Shown here piece after piece: positions 40,703-47,886 of a stretch of 47,886 bases of DNA. The notes beneath the pieces were generated by a model. It was not told where the DNA came from. It worked only from the letters and a program-made list of their open reading frames with translations, and made no database searches. A program made the position numbers and the translations under genes. Each line of letters opens with the position of its first letter. Within the stretch, counting starts at the first letter, position 1. The stretch covers positions 1 to 47,886 of the forward strand of contig JABCYQ010000023.1 of assembly GCA_013290125.1 (NCBI GenBank), given 5' to 3'. This DNA is from Vulcanimicrobiota bacterium (GTDB lineage Bacteria > Vulcanimicrobiota > Vulcanimicrobiia > Eremiobacterales > Eremiobacteraceae).

Positions 40703-41382
40703 TCAGCCTTCGTCGAGTAGAGCCGGTAGATCGGTCAGTTTTTTGATCGTGCGATCGGGAGCGACCAACTGACCCGGATACGACCGTCCTTCGAGATCGG
40801 CCCAACAAGCGATCAGGCCGGCGGCTTTTGAACCGGCCACGTCCGCCTCCGGCGAATCGCCGACGTACATCGTCGAAGCGACCTCAAAGCTCAGCGCATC
40901 GCACGCGTGATGGAAAGCCCGCGCATCCGGCTTCCAAAACCCGATCTCTTGCGAGGTCATCACCCGGCCTGGATAACCCGCCGCAGCCGCTTTGCTTCGC
41001 TGCAACTCCGTCCAGCCGTTAGAAAGTACGGCGTGTGCGACGCCGCGCTCGGCCAACTGCTCGTAAAGCTGGCGTGCCCCTGGCGTCGCTTCAACAGACG
41101 ACGGCACGAGAGCTAGACAGCGCTCGCGGTATTCTTTCGCGACCGCGCGACGGTGCTCGCCGCCCCAGTCAGCGATCGCGTCCTCCACCATCTCGTCCAG
41201 CGAGATCTCACCGCTGCGGAACTCGGCGAGTGCACTCGTGATTTCCGTCCCGGTCGGAACGCGCAAACAGTAACGCATGGCGAGCTCGAGGAGAACGCGC
41301 TCCTCGAGCCGATTGTCTCGCCCGAGTGTGTGGTCGAAATCGAACAGCACCCGGCGGGCGGCGGCACCGCCGCCCGGCCGGA

Positions 41383-41386
<4 letters not shown>
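40703..41386 (-). CDS. HAD-superfamily phosphatase
   Basis: A haloacid-dehalogenase-type hydrolase of about 227 residues. Motif I is [10 protein letters not shown] (nucleophile Asp and the DxD), motif II VLSNGW, motif III the Lys of [11 protein letters not shown], motif [21 protein letters not shown] helical cap lies between motifs I and II, as in subfamily I enzymes such as phosphoglycolate phosphatase or pyrimidine nucleotidases. The GTG start overlaps the rpoC stop (GTGA), so it is co-translated with rpoC; the substrate cannot be deduced. Confidence 0.88.
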
Positions 41387-45018
<3,632 letters not shown>

Positions 45019-45025
45019 TTATTGC

Positions 45026-47886
<2,861 letters not shown>

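Overview
The window is 47.9 kb of high-GC bacterial chromosome, almost entirely coding and mostly on the minus strand. It carries housekeeping genes (rpoBC, ribosomal proteins, EF-Tu, EF-G, NusG, SecE, RecA, FtsY, GatCAB, MutS2, PurA, TyrS, AroQ). I see no insertion sequence, prophage, CRISPR array or rRNA. GatCAB, MutS2, a WhiG/FliA-type sigma factor beside a BldC-like regulator, and short palindromic repeats between genes suggest a poorly cultured, non-proteobacterial lineage. Eremiobacterota (WPS-2) or a neighbouring terrabacterial phylum is my guess; it is inference and not verified.

Layout. 1-3.4 kb: the 3' end of an AlkB-like dioxygenase, an exported hypothetical protein, a secreted phosphoesterase and an acetyltransferase. 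3.4-5.2 kb: HU, aroQ and the divergent redox chaperone hslO. 5.2-16.8 kb: one long minus-strand run, read from the far end as purA, three flagellum-like genes, a small membrane protein, rlmD, gatC, gatA, gatB, mutS2 and tyrS, with repeated stop/start overlaps. 16.8-18.1 kb: an exported GH125 mannosidase. 18.3-24.7 kb: another run, read as bldC-like regulator, whiG/fliA-like sigma factor, ftsY, recA, recX, pgeF, response regulator and histidine kinase. 24.7-26.6 kb: a structured leader, an FHA protein and an orphan OppB-type permease. 26.8-29.9 kb (plus strand): H+-pyrophosphatase and an M48 metalloprotease. 29.9-38.1 kb: the translation super-cluster rpsL-rpsG-fusA-tuf-rpmG-tRNA-Trp-secE-nusG-rplK-rplA-rplJ-rplL. 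38.1-40.7 kb: a small membrane protein, a membrane phosphatase fused to TPRs, and a lipoprotein followed by a clear terminator. 40.7-47.9 kb: a HAD phosphatase, rpoC and the 3' part of rpoB.

The most interesting signals are: (1) a 22-residue insertion in ribosomal protein S12 just before its functional core; (2) a palindromic repeat lying in frame inside mutS2, related to hairpins in intergenic spaces; (3) flagellar FliJ/FliM-CheC/FliO-like genes translationally coupled into a purA-rlmD operon; (4) a promoter, folded leader, terminator and gene arrangement in front of the bldC-like/whiG-like pair, which looks like an RNA switch of unknown class; (5) a permuted rpo/str/secE-rpl order with one tuf gene at the junction.
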